Position numbers and translations under genes: made by a program | From: Nitrosomonadales bacterium | GTDB lineage: Bacteria > Pseudomonadota > Gammaproteobacteria > Burkholderiales > Gallionellaceae | NCBI GenBank assembly: GCA_023259055.1 | Contig: JAHFQZ010000004.1 | Coordinates: 124,001 to 188,000, forward strand | DNA length: 64,000 bases | Reading direction: 5' to 3' | Notes under the pieces: generated by a model | Databases searched by the model: none | Told to the model about the DNA's origin: nothing | Seen by the model: the letters and a program-made list of their open reading frames with translations, nothing else | In this document: positions 34,329-44,011 of the stretch, in pieces | Layout: each line of letters opens with the position of its first letter | How positions within the stretch are numbered: position 1 is the stretch's first letter

Positions 34329-36056
34329 ATGACCCATTTTAAATACATTATTTTCAGCAGTTTGCTGTTCACAGCCTGCGCGCAGGCACCGAGGCAGCCG
34401 GAGGCGCACACTCATGCTCATGTTGAGCCGCCTGTGCAAGAGGAGGAACCCGCAGTGGTGCTGCCCAATGTCGAGTTGAGCAAGGAATTGCTTTACCAGT
34501 ACTTGTTGACCGAAATTGCCAGCCAGCGCGGCCTTGCTGGGCTCGCTGCCGAGGCCAGTGTGGATTTGGCCATGAAGACTCGCGATCCACGTCTTGCCAT
34601 GCGTGCCGCGCAACTGGCGATCCAATCAGGCCAGATGGATAAGGCCGTCGATGCCATTAAGGTTTGGCGGGAAATTGAGCCAGATTCTCCAATAGCGATG
34701 CGCATGCTGTCTGCGGCACTATTACGCAGTGGCAGGCTGGACGAAGCACGTCAGGAGCTTATTAACGTGCTGCAGTCAAAAAATGCAAACGCCGGGCAAG
34801 TTTTCTTTCAAGCTTATCAAATGCTGGTTCCCCTTTCGGATAATGCGGCGGCGTTGAAGTTGATGCGCGACCTTGCGCAACTCTACCCCCGTGTGGCCGA
34901 AGCGCATTGGGCAGTGGCTCAATTGGCGCTGGCGTCCGGTGACGAGGAGCTTGCGCTTAACGAAGTAAGGCAGGCGCGAGCCTTGCGCACCCAGTGGGAT
35001 ATGGCGGTGTCACTGGAGGCACATTTGTTGCAGAAAAATGCACCGCAGCAAGGCTTGGAATTGTTGCGCGCTTACTTGTCGAAAAATCCGGAGGCGAGCG
35101 AAATTCGTATGCAATATGCACGCGCGTTATTGGAGGAAAAGCAATACAAGTTGTCGCGTGACGAATTTCAGCGGCTTGCTGACGAATCTCCAGATAACCC
35201 GGAAATAGCGTTTGCTATTGCATTAATCTCTTTGCAAATGAACGACTTGCAGGGTGCTGAGACACAACTCAATCAAGCATTGAGCAAAGGAAAAAAAGAT
35301 CAGGATACGGTGCAGTATTACCTCGGCCAATTAAGCGAGGCAAAGAAAGATGAAGACGAAGCGATTGAACGCTATCGTCAAGTAAAAGGAGGCGAACATT
35401 ACTTTGCCACACAACTCCGCATAGTTTACTTGCTAAACAAGCGCGGCCAGTTTGCCGAAGCGCGCCAGCAGTTGCATCTGATGAAGGCCACTGATAACGC
35501 GCAACGCGTGCAGCTGGTGTTGATCGAGGCGCAAATATTGCGTGGGGCGAATAAGCATGCCGAGGCTTACATGTTATTGCAGCAAAATCTGAGGAAGATG
35601 CCAAATCAACCCGATCTGCTTTACGAAACCGCGATGGCGGCAGACATGAATGGCGATCACGATATGTTCGAGCAAATGATGCGCAAGCTGATCCAGATCA
35701 AACCGGATCATGCGCACGCCTATAATGCTTTGGGCTACAGCTTGCTTGATCGTAATGAGCGTATTCCGGAGGCGATGGAGTTGGTGGTGAAAGCCCTGCA
35801 ACTCGCCCCTGGCGATGCAGCCATCATGGATAGCGTGGGTTGGGGCTACTACCGCAGTGGCAATCTTGACGAGAGCATAAAAATGCTGCGCCGCGCGTAT
35901 GCCGCCAATCCTGATCCCGAGATTGCCGCGCATCTGGGCGAGGTATTGTGGCAACGCGGCGACAAAGAGGAGGCCAAACGGATTTGGCAGGATAGTCTCA
36001 AGGCCAATGAGGGCAATGCTCCGCTTCTGGCAGTGATGAAACGGTTCATGCCTTGA
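34329..36056 (+). CDS. TPR-repeat lipoprotein
   Basis: A 575-residue protein with a lipoprotein signal (lipobox LFTACAQ, Cys at about 17) and many tetratricopeptide repeats from residue 60 to the end, for instance AHAYNALGYSLLDRNERIPE and VGWGYYRSGNLDESIKMLRR. It is probably an outer-membrane lipoprotein scaffold. It lies eight bases upstream of lolB, an order seen in many Betaproteobacteria where it precedes lolB and ispE. A role in envelope protein transport is plausible from this context, but no partner is shown. Confidence 0.85.
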   Translation: MTHFKYIIFSSLLFTACAQAPRQPEAHTHAHVEPPVQEEEPAVVLPNVELSKELLYQYLLTEIASQRGLAGLAAEASVDLAMKTRDPRLAMRAAQLAIQSGQMDKAVDAIKVWREIEPDSPIAMRMLSAALLRSGRLDEARQELINVLQSKNANAGQVFFQAYQMLVPLSDNAAALKLMRDLAQLYPRVAEAHWAVAQLALASGDEELALNEVRQARALRTQWDMAVSLEAHLLQKNAPQQGLELLRAYLSKNPEASEIRMQYARALLEEKQYKLSRDEFQRLADESPDNPEIAFAIALISLQMNDLQGAETQLNQALSKGKKDQDTVQYYLGQLSEAKKDEDEAIERYRQVKGGEHYFATQLRIVYLLNKRGQFAEARQQLHLMKATDNAQRVQLVLIEAQILRGANKHAEAYMLLQQNLRKMPNQPDLLYETAMAADMNGDHDMFEQMMRKLIQIKPDHAHAYNALGYSLLDRNERIPEAMELVVKALQLAPGDAAIMDSVGWGYYRSGNLDESIKMLRRAYAANPDPEIAAHLGEVLWQRGDKEEAKRIWQDSLKANEGNAPLLAVMKRFMP

Positions 36057-36063
36057 GGTTTAC

Positions 36064-36639
36064 TTGTTACGTTTTTTGCACCTGATTTTTATCGCCATGT
36101 TGCTGGGTGGCTGTGCCTTGCTTCATCCCGCACCACAGCCGGTAGTACGCCCCACGCAATCTGAATTGGTTCCGTTTGCGCTGAACGGGCGCATCTCGAT
36201 CAACCATCAGGGAAACCGCCATTCTTCGGGCCTGCGCTGGACGCATCAGGCGCAGACGGATGAAATCCTGCTGCTTGCGCCGCTCGGGCAAACTGCCGCA
36301 CGGGTTTATAGCGATGCCAAGCATACGACGCTGGATGAGGGTGATAAACACTACCAGAACGAAAGCCCAGAGTTGCTGATGCAAGAAGTACTGGGATGGT
36401 ATTTACCCTTAAAGGGGCTGCATCATTGGCTGCTGGGCTTGGCTGAAACCGGAAGCCCGGCGCAAATCGAGCGCGATGGCAATGGGCAGATTGTTGTGCT
36501 GCGTCAGGATGGCTGGGAAGTGCGCTATCTCAGCTATGCCGGCACCAAGCCGGACAGTCTGCCGAAGCGCATGCAATTGAAACATGAAGATTTGCAGGTG
36601 CAATTGCTGATCGACGAGTGGGAATGGAACCCACAATGA
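36064..36639 (+). CDS. lolB: Outer-membrane lipoprotein receptor LolB
   Basis: A 191-residue lipoprotein that accepts lipoproteins from LolA and inserts them into the outer membrane. The lipobox is LLGGCALL. The lipocalin-like fold is seen in SGLRWTHQAQTDEILLLAPLG, and the C-terminal LPKRMQLKHEDLQVQLLIDEW is typical. The start is TTG at 36064 with GAGG five bases upstream. It overlaps nothing and runs on toward ispE, separated by 64 bases. Confidence 0.92.
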   Translation: MLRFLHLIFIAMLLGGCALLHPAPQPVVRPTQSELVPFALNGRISINHQGNRHSSGLRWTHQAQTDEILLLAPLGQTAARVYSDAKHTTLDEGDKHYQNESPELLMQEVLGWYLPLKGLHHWLLGLAETGSPAQIERDGNGQIVVLRQDGWEVRYLSYAGTKPDSLPKRMQLKHEDLQVQLLIDEWEWNPQ

Positions 36640-36703
36640 ATCAAGACGCATTAAGAGGCAGATTGATTGACCGCTGTTTTCCACTACGGTTGGAAAATTT
36701 CAG

Positions 36704-37552
36704 ATGAAAATAACTTGTCCCGCCCCGGCAAAATTAAATATATTTTTGCATGTCGTCGGGCGAAGGCCGGACGGATACCACCTGCTGCAAACCCTGTTTC
36801 GCTTCATCGACCTCCAAGACACGCTGCATTTCAGCCTGCGCGAAGACGGCGTGGTGCGGCGCATCAATGCCGTCGAGGGCGTGCCAGAGGAGCAGGATTT
36901 ATGTGTGCGCGCTGCGCGTTTGCTGCAAAACGAGACCGGGTGCGCCTTGGGCGTGGACATCGTGGTCGAAAAGCGCATTCCGATGGGCGGAGGTCTGGGA
37001 GGCGGCAGTTCGGATGCGGCGACCACACTGATCGCATTGAACTGTCTGTGGTCGCTGGGCCTTTTGCGCCCACGCCTGATGCAGCTCGGCTTGCGGCTGG
37101 GCGCGGATGTGCCGGTGTTCATATTCGGCGAGAATGCGTTTGCCGAGGGTGTGGGCGAGGAACTGCAAGCTTATCCTTTGGCGGATGCATGGTATGTAGT
37201 GCTGTTCCCGCCGGTTCACGTGCCGACCGCAGAGGTTTTCGCACACCCGGAATTGACACGGGATACGGTTTCCATCACAATGCGCGCCCTCGCAAAAGGG
37301 CAATTCGAACAGCAACTTCGCAACGATCTGCAATCCGTGGTGTGTGGACTCTACCCGGAAGTGGGGAGTCATATAACCTGGCTGAGTAATTTCGGGAAAG
37401 CGATGATGACCGGGTCGGGTGCATGTGTGTTTGCCGAGTATGCCAGCCGTAGCCAGGCTGAATCGGTGTTGCAGCAGCTTCCACACGGGATGCGCGGTGT
37501 AGTCGCGCAAGGTTTAGCAAGGCATCCGTTGCATGATTGGGTGCATGAGTAA
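36704..37552 (+). CDS. ispE: 4-diphosphocytidyl-2-C-methyl-D-erythritol kinase
   Basis: A 282-residue GHMP kinase of the non-mevalonate isoprenoid pathway. The N-terminal PAPAKLNIFLHVVGRRPDGYH and the glycine-rich ATP motif PMGGGLGGGSSDAATT are complete; the third GHMP motif is MTGSGACVFAEY. It is followed three bases later by tRNA-Gln and then prs, the standard Betaproteobacterial order. Confidence 0.96.
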   Translation: MKITCPAPAKLNIFLHVVGRRPDGYHLLQTLFRFIDLQDTLHFSLREDGVVRRINAVEGVPEEQDLCVRAARLLQNETGCALGVDIVVEKRIPMGGGLGGGSSDAATTLIALNCLWSLGLLRPRLMQLGLRLGADVPVFIFGENAFAEGVGEELQAYPLADAWYVVLFPPVHVPTAEVFAHPELTRDTVSITMRALAKGQFEQQLRNDLQSVVCGLYPEVGSHITWLSNFGKAMMTGSGACVFAEYASRSQAESVLQQLPHGMRGVVAQGLARHPLHDWVHE

Positions 37553-37555
37553 TGA

Positions 37556-37630
37556 TGGGGAGTCGCCAAGTGGTAAGGCACCGGATTTTGATTCCGGCAT
37601 TCGTAGGTTCGATCCCTACCTCCCCAGCCA
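37556..37630 (+). tRNA. tRNA-Gln (TTG)
   Basis: A 75-nt cloverleaf: acceptor TGGGGAG pairs with CTCCCCA, the anticodon loop TTTTGAT gives TTG, the T-loop carries GTTCGATCC, and CCA is encoded at 37628-37630. It starts three bases after the ispE stop codon, so both are probably on one transcript that is processed. Confidence 0.95.
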
Positions 37631-37670
37631 AAATTTGGGCTTATTCAATTCGCAATAGAAACAGGAATAA

Positions 37671-37724
37671 CGTAGGGTGCGTTTTACGCACCAGATGATA
37701 ATGGTGCGTAAAACGCACCCTACG
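37671..37724. repeat. Perfect 22-bp inverted repeat, GTAGGGTG type
   Basis: CGTAGGGTGC... (37671-37692) and its exact complement (37703-37724) leave a ten-base loop. The arms end in the GTAGGGTG/CACCCTAC tips also seen at 38743-38777. The pair flanks prs. It could act as a terminator, or be a mobile palindrome. Confidence 0.8.
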
Positions 37725-37781
37725 AAATTTTATTGTTTGTTTCGCAAATCAGAATTAGGCTTTTTTAGATTCTATAAGGGG

Positions 37782-38738
37782 ATGCAAGTGTCCTACGACC
37801 GCTTGATGGTGTTCACCGGAAATGCCAATCCTAAGCTCGCCGCGGATGTCGCACAGCGCCTCCACATCCATCTTGGCCGTGCCAAGGTGGGTCGTTTTTC
37901 GGACGGCGAAGTGATGGTCGAGCTGATGGAGAACGTACGCGGAAAGGACGTGTTCGTGCTGCAATCCACTTGCGCGCCGACCAATGACAATTTGATGGAA
38001 GTGCTGGTGATGGTGGATGCGCTGAAGCGTGCTTCAGCCGGGCGTATTACCGCTGCGATGCCGTATTTCGGCTATGCGCGCCAAGATCGCCGGCTGCGCT
38101 CTGCGCGGGTTGCGATTACCGCCAAACTTGTGGCAGATATGCTTTCCAGCGCCGGGGTGAATCGCTTGCTGACGATGGATTTGCACTCTGACCAGATTCA
38201 GGGTTTTTTCGATATCCCTGTGGACAACATTTATGCCAGCCCGATTTTGTTGTCCGATGTGTGGAAAAATAACTACCCGAATCTGATCGTGGTATCGCCG
38301 GACGTTGGCGGCGTGGTACGTGCCCGCGCACTGGCCAAGGAACTGGATGCGGATCTGGCGATTATCGACAAGCGCCGTCCCAAACCGAATGTGGCAAAGG
38401 TGATGAACATCATCGGTGACGTGGTGGGGCGCACCTGCCTGATCATGGACGACATGGTGGATACCGCCAATACGTTGTGCGAAGCCGCCAATGCGCTAAA
38501 GGAAAAAGGCGCGGTGCGCGTTCTGGCTTACTGTACCCACCCGGTTCTTTCCGGCCCGGCAATTGAGCGCATTGAAAATTCCGCGCTGGATGAATTGGTC
38601 GTTACCGATACCATCCCTTTGGGTGAAACGGCGCGCAACTGCAAGCGCATTCGCCAGTTGAGCACGGCAGAATTGCTGGCGGAAACAATACGCCGCATCA
38701 ATAACGAAGAGTCAGTGAGTTCGCTATTTACTGAATAA
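37782..38738 (+). CDS. prs: Ribose-phosphate pyrophosphokinase
   Basis: A 318-residue PRPP synthetase, the source of phosphoribosyl groups for nucleotides, His and Trp. Motifs: the ATP-binding [17 protein letters not shown] and the PRPP-binding [13 protein letters not shown]. The start at 37782 is set by homology ([18 protein letters not shown]) and by AAGGGG upstream. The frame reading further upstream runs through the palindrome and is spurious. It is flanked by two GTAGGGTG palindromes. Confidence 0.95.
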   Translation: MQVSYDRLMVFTGNANPKLAADVAQRLHIHLGRAKVGRFSDGEVMVELMENVRGKDVFVLQSTCAPTNDNLMEVLVMVDALKRASAGRITAAMPYFGYARQDRRLRSARVAITAKLVADMLSSAGVNRLLTMDLHSDQIQGFFDIPVDNIYASPILLSDVWKNNYPNLIVVSPDVGGVVRARALAKELDADLAIIDKRRPKPNVAKVMNIIGDVVGRTCLIMDDMVDTANTLCEAANALKEKGAVRVLAYCTHPVLSGPAIERIENSALDELVVTDTIPLGETARNCKRIRQLSTAELLAETIRRINNEESVSSLFTE

Positions 38739-38742
38739 GAAA

Positions 38743-38777
38743 GTAGGGTGGGCACGGCTTTATCGTGCCCACCCTAC
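38743..38777. repeat. Inverted repeat, GTAGGGTG type, after prs
   Basis: GTAGGGTGGGCACG (38743-38756) and CGTGCCCACCCTAC (38764-38777) are perfect complements with a seven-base loop. The outer tips match those of 37671-37724, though the inner parts differ. Confidence 0.8.
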
Positions 38778-38860
38778 ATTAGTTTTAGCGGTAGCCATGT
38801 TGGTTGCCGCAAATTTAGAATCGTCTGGTCGCGGACAATTCTGTTTTTTGGAGAAGTGAA

Positions 38861-39574
38861 ATGACAATCGAAATAAATGCAGCAACCAGAAAGACGCAAG
38901 GTACGGGTGCGAGCCGCCGTCTGCGTAACACCGGCCGTGTGCCAGGTGTTGTGTATGGCGCAGGCGACGTGAACATGATCGACATCGATCACAACGAACT
39001 GTATTACAAGCTGCGTACGGAGGCGTTCCACGCTTCCATCCTGACACTGAACCTTGATGGCAAGAAAGAACCCGTGCTGTTGCGCGATTTCGTGATGCAT
39101 CCGTTCCGCCAGCAAGTGCAGCACATCGACTTCCAGCGCGTGGATGAAAAGAAAAAGATGCACATCAAGGTGCCGTTGCATTTCCTGAATGCGGACATCG
39201 CGCCGGGAGTGAAAGACGGCGGCGGCAAGATCAGCCATGTGAAGACCGATCTGGACATTACTTGTTTGCCCAAGGATCTGCCGGCTTTCATCGAAGTGGA
39301 CTTGTCGCATATGACACTGGGTCATTCTATCCACGTGTCTGACTTGAAGTTACCCAAAGGCGTAGAAGCCGCCACACACGGCACACATACCTCCGATGCG
39401 GTGGTTGCCACCGTGCAAGTGCCGCGCGGTATGCTTGAAGCAGAAGTGGCAGCCGAGACTGAAGCAGCAGCAGCGGCTTCTGCGGCATCAGCTCCTGCAC
39501 CTGCTGCGGGAGCTGCTAAAACGGGTGCGGCTACCACTGCCGCTCCTGCTCCTGCCGCCAAAAAAGCCAAGTAA
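38861..39574 (+). CDS. rplY: 50S ribosomal protein L25 (Ctc/TL5 form)
   Basis: A 237-residue long-form L25 that binds 5S rRNA. The N-terminal domain starts [20 protein letters not shown], and the C-terminal TL5 domain includes [16 protein letters not shown] low-complexity tail rich in Ala, Pro and Lys (about residues 200-237) is normal for this group. It lies between prs and pth, the standard order, and is followed by a terminator. Confidence 0.95.
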   Translation: MTIEINAATRKTQGTGASRRLRNTGRVPGVVYGAGDVNMIDIDHNELYYKLRTEAFHASILTLNLDGKKEPVLLRDFVMHPFRQQVQHIDFQRVDEKKKMHIKVPLHFLNADIAPGVKDGGGKISHVKTDLDITCLPKDLPAFIEVDLSHMTLGHSIHVSDLKLPKGVEAATHGTHTSDAVVATVQVPRGMLEAEVAAETEAAAAASAASAPAPAAGAAKTGAATTAAPAPAAKKAK

Positions 39575-39590
39575 ATCGATTGGCTGCATA

Positions 39591-39625
39591 AACCCGCCAT
39601 GCCGAAAGCTGTGGCGGGTTTTTTA
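39591..39625 (+). terminator. Rho-independent terminator after rplY
   Basis: AACCCGCCA (39591-39599) pairs with TGGCGGGTT (39612-39620), followed by TTTTAT. It ends the prs-rplY transcript. Confidence 0.85.
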
Positions 39626-39779
39626 TGGCACCTCTATAAATCCAAACTCCGTCATGATACGGTGTTGCTCAAGAAGTTTTACCGCTTACATATAAATCAT
39701 ATGCTGCGCACTAAAATTTATTTCGCGCCTTGTCTCACTTAGGATTTTGAATTTATAGAGATACCATTATTCAGGCACT

Positions 39780-40355
39780 ATGACTGCGATACGTTTGATT
39801 GTTGGTCTGGGCAATCCCGGACGCGAATACGAGTCCACCCGGCATAACGCTGGTTTCTGGTGGGTGGACGAACTCGCACGTCTCCAAAAATTGAGCTTCA
39901 AGAGCGAAAGCAAATTTCACGGACTGACTGCGCGCGGCCAGTTGCACGGGCACGAAGTGTTACTGCTCAAGCCGCAGACGTTTATGAATGTCAGCGGGCG
40001 AGCCGTCGTTGCGTTGGCGCTGTTCTATAAGATCGCTCCGGCAGAAATTCTGGTCGTGCATGACGAGCTGGATTTGCAGCCGGGTGTGGCGCGCCTGAAG
40101 ATGGGCGGCGGACACGGCGGGCATAATGGGCTGAAGGACATCATCGCGCATCTCGGCACCAGGGATTTCTGGCGGCTGCGTTTCGGTATAGGCCATCCCG
40201 GCGAGGGTGCCGACGTAGCCAGCTTCGTGCTGAATGATCCGCGCCGCGAAGAGCGCGAGCTGATCGACGAGGCAATGCAAAAAGCGCAGAACGTCGCTCA
40301 TCTGGTTATCGAGGGAAAAACCGAGGCGGCAATGTTGAAGTTGCATAGTGCGTAA
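39780..40355 (+). CDS. pth: Peptidyl-tRNA hydrolase
   Basis: A 191-residue hydrolase that recycles tRNA from peptidyl-tRNA. Signatures: [17 protein letters not shown] with the catalytic histidine, [15 protein letters not shown], and [15 protein letters not shown]. It follows rplY and precedes ychF, in the usual order. Confidence 0.97.
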   Translation: MTAIRLIVGLGNPGREYESTRHNAGFWWVDELARLQKLSFKSESKFHGLTARGQLHGHEVLLLKPQTFMNVSGRAVVALALFYKIAPAEILVVHDELDLQPGVARLKMGGGHGGHNGLKDIIAHLGTRDFWRLRFGIGHPGEGADVASFVLNDPRREERELIDEAMQKAQNVAHLVIEGKTEAAMLKLHSA

Positions 40356-40374
40356 AAACAACCAAGGCTCATAA

Positions 40375-40433
40375 TCCGCAGATTTCGCAGATTCACACAG
40401 ATTAAATCTGCGTTAATCTGTGTAATCTGCGGA
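40375..40433. repeat. AATCTGYG-type imperfect palindrome
   Basis: TCCGCAGATT (40375-40384) pairs with AATCTGCGGA (40424-40433), and CACAGATTAA pairs with TTAATCTGTG inside. The 59 bases form one nearly continuous palindrome between pth and ychF. Such elements recur in environmental genomes. Confidence 0.8.
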
Positions 40434-40463
40434 CAAGAGTTTTTTCTGGGATAGAGGAGCAAT

Positions 40464-41555
40464 ATGAGTTTGAAATGCGGAATCGTCGGATTGCCAAATG
40501 TCGGTAAATCCACTTTGTTCAATGCGCTGACCAAGGCGGGGATCGCGGCGGAGAATTATCCGTTCTGCACCATCGAGCCGAACGTCGGCATCGTTGAGGT
40601 GCCGGATGCGCGCATGGCGGCGCTGGCGGAGATCGTCAAGCCGCAGCGGATGCAACATGCGATCACCGAATTCGTCGACATCGCCGGACTGGTCGCGGGC
40701 GCGTCCAAGGGCGAAGGGCTGGGCAACCAGTTTCTCGCCAACATCCGCGAGACAGACGGCATCGTCAACGTGGTGCGCTGCTTCGAAGACGACAACGTGA
40801 TTCACGTTGCGGGTAAAGTCGATCCGATTTCCGACATTGAAACTATCAATACTGAACTGGCTCTGGCTGATCTTGCCACCGTGGAAAAAGCACAACAGCG
40901 CAACAGCAAGCTGTCCCGCTCTGGCGACAAGGAAGCAGCAAAATTGGGCGTGTTGCTGGAACAAGTAGCCGCCCATTTGAACGAAGGTAAACCGGCACGC
41001 ACGCTGAAGCTGGATTCCGAACAACGTGTGCTGCTTCAACCGCTATGCCTGCTCACCATCAAGCCCGCCATGTATGTAGGCAATGTTGCAGAAGGCGGCT
41101 TCAGCAACAACCCGCTGCTGACCCGTCTGGAAGAATACGCCACCAAGGAAGGTGCGCCTGTCGTGCCGATCTGCGCCGCACTGGAAGCGGAGGTCGCCGA
41201 ACTTTCGGATGCGGACAAGCAGGAATTTCTTGCTGATGCAGGTCTGGCCGAACCCGGCCTGAACCGTCTGATCCGCACCGGCTACCAACTGCTCGGCCTG
41301 CAAACCTACTTTACCGCGGGCGTGAAGGAAGTGCGCGCCTGGACCATCCACAAAGGCGACACCGCACCGCAGGCGGCAGGCGTGATCCACAATGACTTTG
41401 AACGCGGTTTCATCCGCGCCGAAGTGATAGCCTTCGATGACTTTGTGAAATACAAGGGCGAGCAGGGCGCGAAAGATGCCGGCAAGATGAGGGTGGAAGG
41501 CAAGGAGTATGTGGTGCAGGACGGCGACGTGATGCACTTCCGCTTTAACGTGTAA
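40464..41555 (+). CDS. ychF: Ribosome-associated ATPase/GTPase YchF
   Basis: A 363-residue OBG-family ATPase implicated in translation and the oxidative-stress response. P-loop [15 protein letters not shown]; the G3 region is [18 protein letters not shown]; a TGS domain at the C-terminus ends in [18 protein letters not shown] strong GAGGAG-like site precedes the ATG. It is the last of the conserved ispE-to-ychF block. Confidence 0.96.
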   Translation: MSLKCGIVGLPNVGKSTLFNALTKAGIAAENYPFCTIEPNVGIVEVPDARMAALAEIVKPQRMQHAITEFVDIAGLVAGASKGEGLGNQFLANIRETDGIVNVVRCFEDDNVIHVAGKVDPISDIETINTELALADLATVEKAQQRNSKLSRSGDKEAAKLGVLLEQVAAHLNEGKPARTLKLDSEQRVLLQPLCLLTIKPAMYVGNVAEGGFSNNPLLTRLEEYATKEGAPVVPICAALEAEVAELSDADKQEFLADAGLAEPGLNRLIRTGYQLLGLQTYFTAGVKEVRAWTIHKGDTAPQAAGVIHNDFERGFIRAEVIAFDDFVKYKGEQGAKDAGKMRVEGKEYVVQDGDVMHFRFNV

Positions 41556-41608
41556 AAGCTGCCGCGCGATGACCAAGCATCGCTCGATAAACCTATAAGA
41601 AGCGGCTG

Positions 41609-41706
41609 GTCCACGAAAGACACGAAAAGCACGAAATCATTCGAAGTGGTACCAAGCTGTAGATCGCTACGCAAAGGGCGCGATTTGTTTCGTGTCTTTC
41701 GTGGAT
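41609..41706. repeat. CACGAAA inverted-repeat element, copy E
   Basis: Left arm 41609-41636 (three units) is identical to the left arm of copy B. Right arm 41688-41706 has two units and ends TTTCGTGGAT. It fills the gap between convergent ychF and the ParA-like gene. Confidence 0.85.
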
Positions 41707-41760
41707 CAATCGTTGTTTTTGGATAAGTCGGACTGTTGCAACTCCGCCGCCGATGGCGTG

Positions 41761-42378
41761 TCAGTTCTGCTCGATCCAGTCCTGCAAAAACTCCCATTGC
41801 TCAAGCTCGCGTTCGGCGATGTGGTGAGGCAGGTCGAACAGGGATTTTCCCTCGAAGGCGGCATTTACATACACTTGCGTTTCACGCAGGTAAGCTAGTA
41901 TCGGCAGGCCCAGTGTGTCGAGAAAGTCTTCCAGCACCGTGGCTGCGCGGGTACGCGGCGACATGCGCATGCCGACCACGCCTATATGGCAGTGGCTGTT
42001 GCGCACTTTCTTTTCCTCAAGCAGTTCTTTCAGGAAGTCGCTGCTGGCATGCAGGTCGAACAGGGAGGGAACAACCGGGACAATGATTTTGTGAGTCTGC
42101 TTGATGAGGGAGCAAGCGAGATTGCTGCCTGATAAACCTGCGGCTGAATCTATCACCAGCCAGTCGCTTGGGATGTCCGGTTCATTGTTGTATTTCATCG
42201 CGCGCACTGGCGGGAGATCGTCAGGGCGTGTTTCGATCCACAACGAGGCGGATTGCTGCCTGTCCATGTCGAGCAAGGCCACGCGTTTACCGCGCGTTGC
42301 CAGATATCCGGCGATGTTGACGGAAAGTGTGGTTTTGCCACACCCGCCTTTCGGATTTGCAATCAGAATGGTTTTCAT
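41761..42378 (-). CDS. ParA/MinD-like P-loop ATPase
   Basis: A 205-residue ATPase of the ParA superfamily: deviant Walker [21 protein letters not shown], then [14 protein letters not shown] and [12 protein letters not shown]. There is no ParB gene or parS-like repeat beside it, so a chromosome-partitioning role is unproven; such orphans may position protein complexes. A truncated HerA-type helicase ORF lies just upstream on the same strand. Confidence 0.88.
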   Translation of the reverse strand: MKTILIANPKGGCGKTTLSVNIAGYLATRGKRVALLDMDRQQSASLWIETRPDDLPPVRAMKYNNEPDIPSDWLVIDSAAGLSGSNLACSLIKQTHKIIVPVVPSLFDLHASSDFLKELLEEKKVRNSHCHIGVVGMRMSPRTRAATVLEDFLDTLGLPILAYLRETQVYVNAAFEGKSLFDLPHHIAERELEQWEFLQDWIEQN

Positions 42379-42402
42379 TTTGTATTCACTTTTTCCATAA
42401 AT

Positions 42403-42576
42403 TTAGCAGCAATTGCCTGCACTCCCAATAATCGCGAATGATCTGCCATCCGGCTGTGCAGGCACCGTTTGCAACGTGATGACCGCGCCGGTGATCAGCC
42501 CGTGGTGGTTGGCCATCTTCGGCAGCAGGTAAAGTTCCTGCTCGTTGTTTTTGGCGAGCAATAAAGGTTCGGTCAT
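42403..42576 (-). pseudogene. Relic of a DUF853/HerA-like (YjgR) helicase, lacking the P-loop
   Basis: A 57-codon frame from the ATG at 42576 to TAA at 42403. The first 32 residues ([20 protein letters not shown], then MANHHGLITGA) match the N-terminus of the DUF853 family (MANRHGLITGATGTGKT). Immediately after ITGA the expected TGTGKT P-loop is missing; the sequence runs VITLQT and then becomes unrelated before the stop. It is probably a decayed remnant, and it could also be a short peptide with a different use. Confidence 0.5.
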
Positions 42577-42667
42577 TTTGGTTTGGGTGCGGCTTGTATT
42601 GGGCTGGTTTTGTTGGGATAACGTAAGGGAAATGATACCATCACGAAACTATTTTTCGGAGGTTAGT

Positions 42668-43393
42668 ATGGCTGGTCATAGTAAATGGGCAAACATCCAA
42701 CACCGCAAGGGCAAGCAGGACGCCAAGCGTGGCAAAATTTTCACGCGGCTGATCAAGGAAATCACCGTGGCGGCACGGCTGGGTGGCGGCGACCCGGACG
42801 GCAATCCGCGCCTTCGTCTGGCGATGGACAAGGCATATTCCAATAACATGCCCAAGGACAACGTCGAGCGCGCTATCAAGCGCGGCAGCGGCGAGCTGGA
42901 GGGAGTTGAGTATCTGGAACTGCGCTACGAGGGCTACGGCATCAACGGCGCGGCGGTGATGGTGGATTGCATGACCGACAACAAGACGCGCACTGTGGCC
43001 GATGTGCGCCATGCTTTCACCAAGAACGGCGGCAACCTCGGCACGGACGGCTCGGTTTCATTTTTGTTCAAGCATTGCGGGCAAATGATTTTCGCACCCG
43101 GCACGGATGAGAACGGCCTGATGGAAGTCGCGCTGGATGCCGGTGCGGAAGACATCGTCACCAATGACGACGGCAGCATTGAAGTCGTCACCGCGCCGCA
43201 CGACTTTGTGAACGTGAAGCAGGCTTTGGAGGGAGCAGGTTACAAACCGGAATTCGGCGAAGTTATCATGAAGCCGGCCAACGAAGTGGTCTTTACCGGC
43301 GATGACGCGGTGAAGATGCAGAAGCTGATCGATGCTCTGGAAGATCTGGACGATGTACAGGAAGTTTATACGACGGCGGTAATTGAGGAATAG
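42668..43393 (+). CDS. YebC/PmpR-family DNA-binding regulator
   Basis: A 241-residue YebC-family protein, starting [20 protein letters not shown] with GGAGG upstream. The family regulates transcription and, in some members, aids translation of proline-rich stretches. It precedes ruvC, as in most Proteobacteria. A strong palindromic repeat separates the two. Confidence 0.94.
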   Translation: MAGHSKWANIQHRKGKQDAKRGKIFTRLIKEITVAARLGGGDPDGNPRLRLAMDKAYSNNMPKDNVERAIKRGSGELEGVEYLELRYEGYGINGAAVMVDCMTDNKTRTVADVRHAFTKNGGNLGTDGSVSFLFKHCGQMIFAPGTDENGLMEVALDAGAEDIVTNDDGSIEVVTAPHDFVNVKQALEGAGYKPEFGEVIMKPANEVVFTGDDAVKMQKLIDALEDLDDVQEVYTTAVIEE

Positions 43394-43400
43394 AAGCAGG

Positions 43401-43496
43401 GCTGAGTGCTGAGTACCGAGGCATGAGGAAAAACAGAAAAGGATCGAATTACGTTGAAAATAGCCCACTCAGTCCTCAGTACTCAGTCCCCAGTCC
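43401..43496. repeat. CTGAGT/ACTCAG inverted-repeat element overlapping the ruvC start
   Basis: GCTGAGTGCTGAGTACCGAG (43401-43420) is answered by CACTCAGTCCTCAGTACTCA (within 43466-43496) in inverted orientation. The right arm extends into ruvC codons, so about ten residues before the conserved RILGIDPG come from the repeat. Confidence 0.75.
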
Positions 43497-44011
43497 GCAT
43501 TTTGGGCATAGACCCCGGCCTGCGGATCACCGGTTTCGGTGTGCTGGACAAAGTAGGGCAGCAGTTGAGTTATGTTGCCAGCGGTTGCATCAAGACACCG
43601 GATGGCGAGTTGCCGGAACGTTTGAAGGTAATACTGAATTCGTTAAGTGAAGTGATCGCGCAGCACCGGCCGCAGCAGGTGGCGGTGGAAAAGGTGTTCG
43701 TGAACGTCAATCCGCAATCCACGCTGTTGCTAGGTCAGGCGCGCGGTGCGGCGATTTGCGCGGCGGTACTGGCGAATCTGCCGGTGGCGGAATACACCGC
43801 GCTGCAAGTGAAGCAGGCCGTGGTTGGCAACGGCCATGCCGAGAAAGAACAGGTGCAACTGATGGTGCAGCGTTTGTTGAAATTGTCCGGCACACCCAGC
43901 CCGGATGCGGCGGACGCGCTGGCCTGCGCGATTTGCCATGCGCATGGCGGGATGGGTTTGGGCGCGATGGCAACCAAGGGTTTTCGTGTTCGGGGAGGGA
44001 GGTTGGTGTGA
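43454..44011 (+). CDS. ruvC: Crossover junction endodeoxyribonuclease RuvC
   Basis: A 185-residue Holliday-junction resolvase. The first catalytic Asp is in [17 protein letters not shown]; Glu in [15 protein letters not shown]; the final acidic pair in [16 protein letters not shown]. The start is the TTG at 43454, preceded by AAAAGGAT, because no ATG or GTG lies between it and the conserved motif. Its first 14 residues are largely encoded by a repeat, which probably displaced the original start. It overlaps the prenyltransferase gene by four bases. Confidence 0.94.
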   Translation: MKIAHSVLSTQSPVRILGIDPGLRITGFGVLDKVGQQLSYVASGCIKTPDGELPERLKVILNSLSEVIAQHRPQQVAVEKVFVNVNPQSTLLLGQARGAAICAAVLANLPVAEYTALQVKQAVVGNGHAEKEQVQLMVQRLLKLSGTPSPDAADALACAICHAHGGMGLGAMATKGFRVRGGRLV

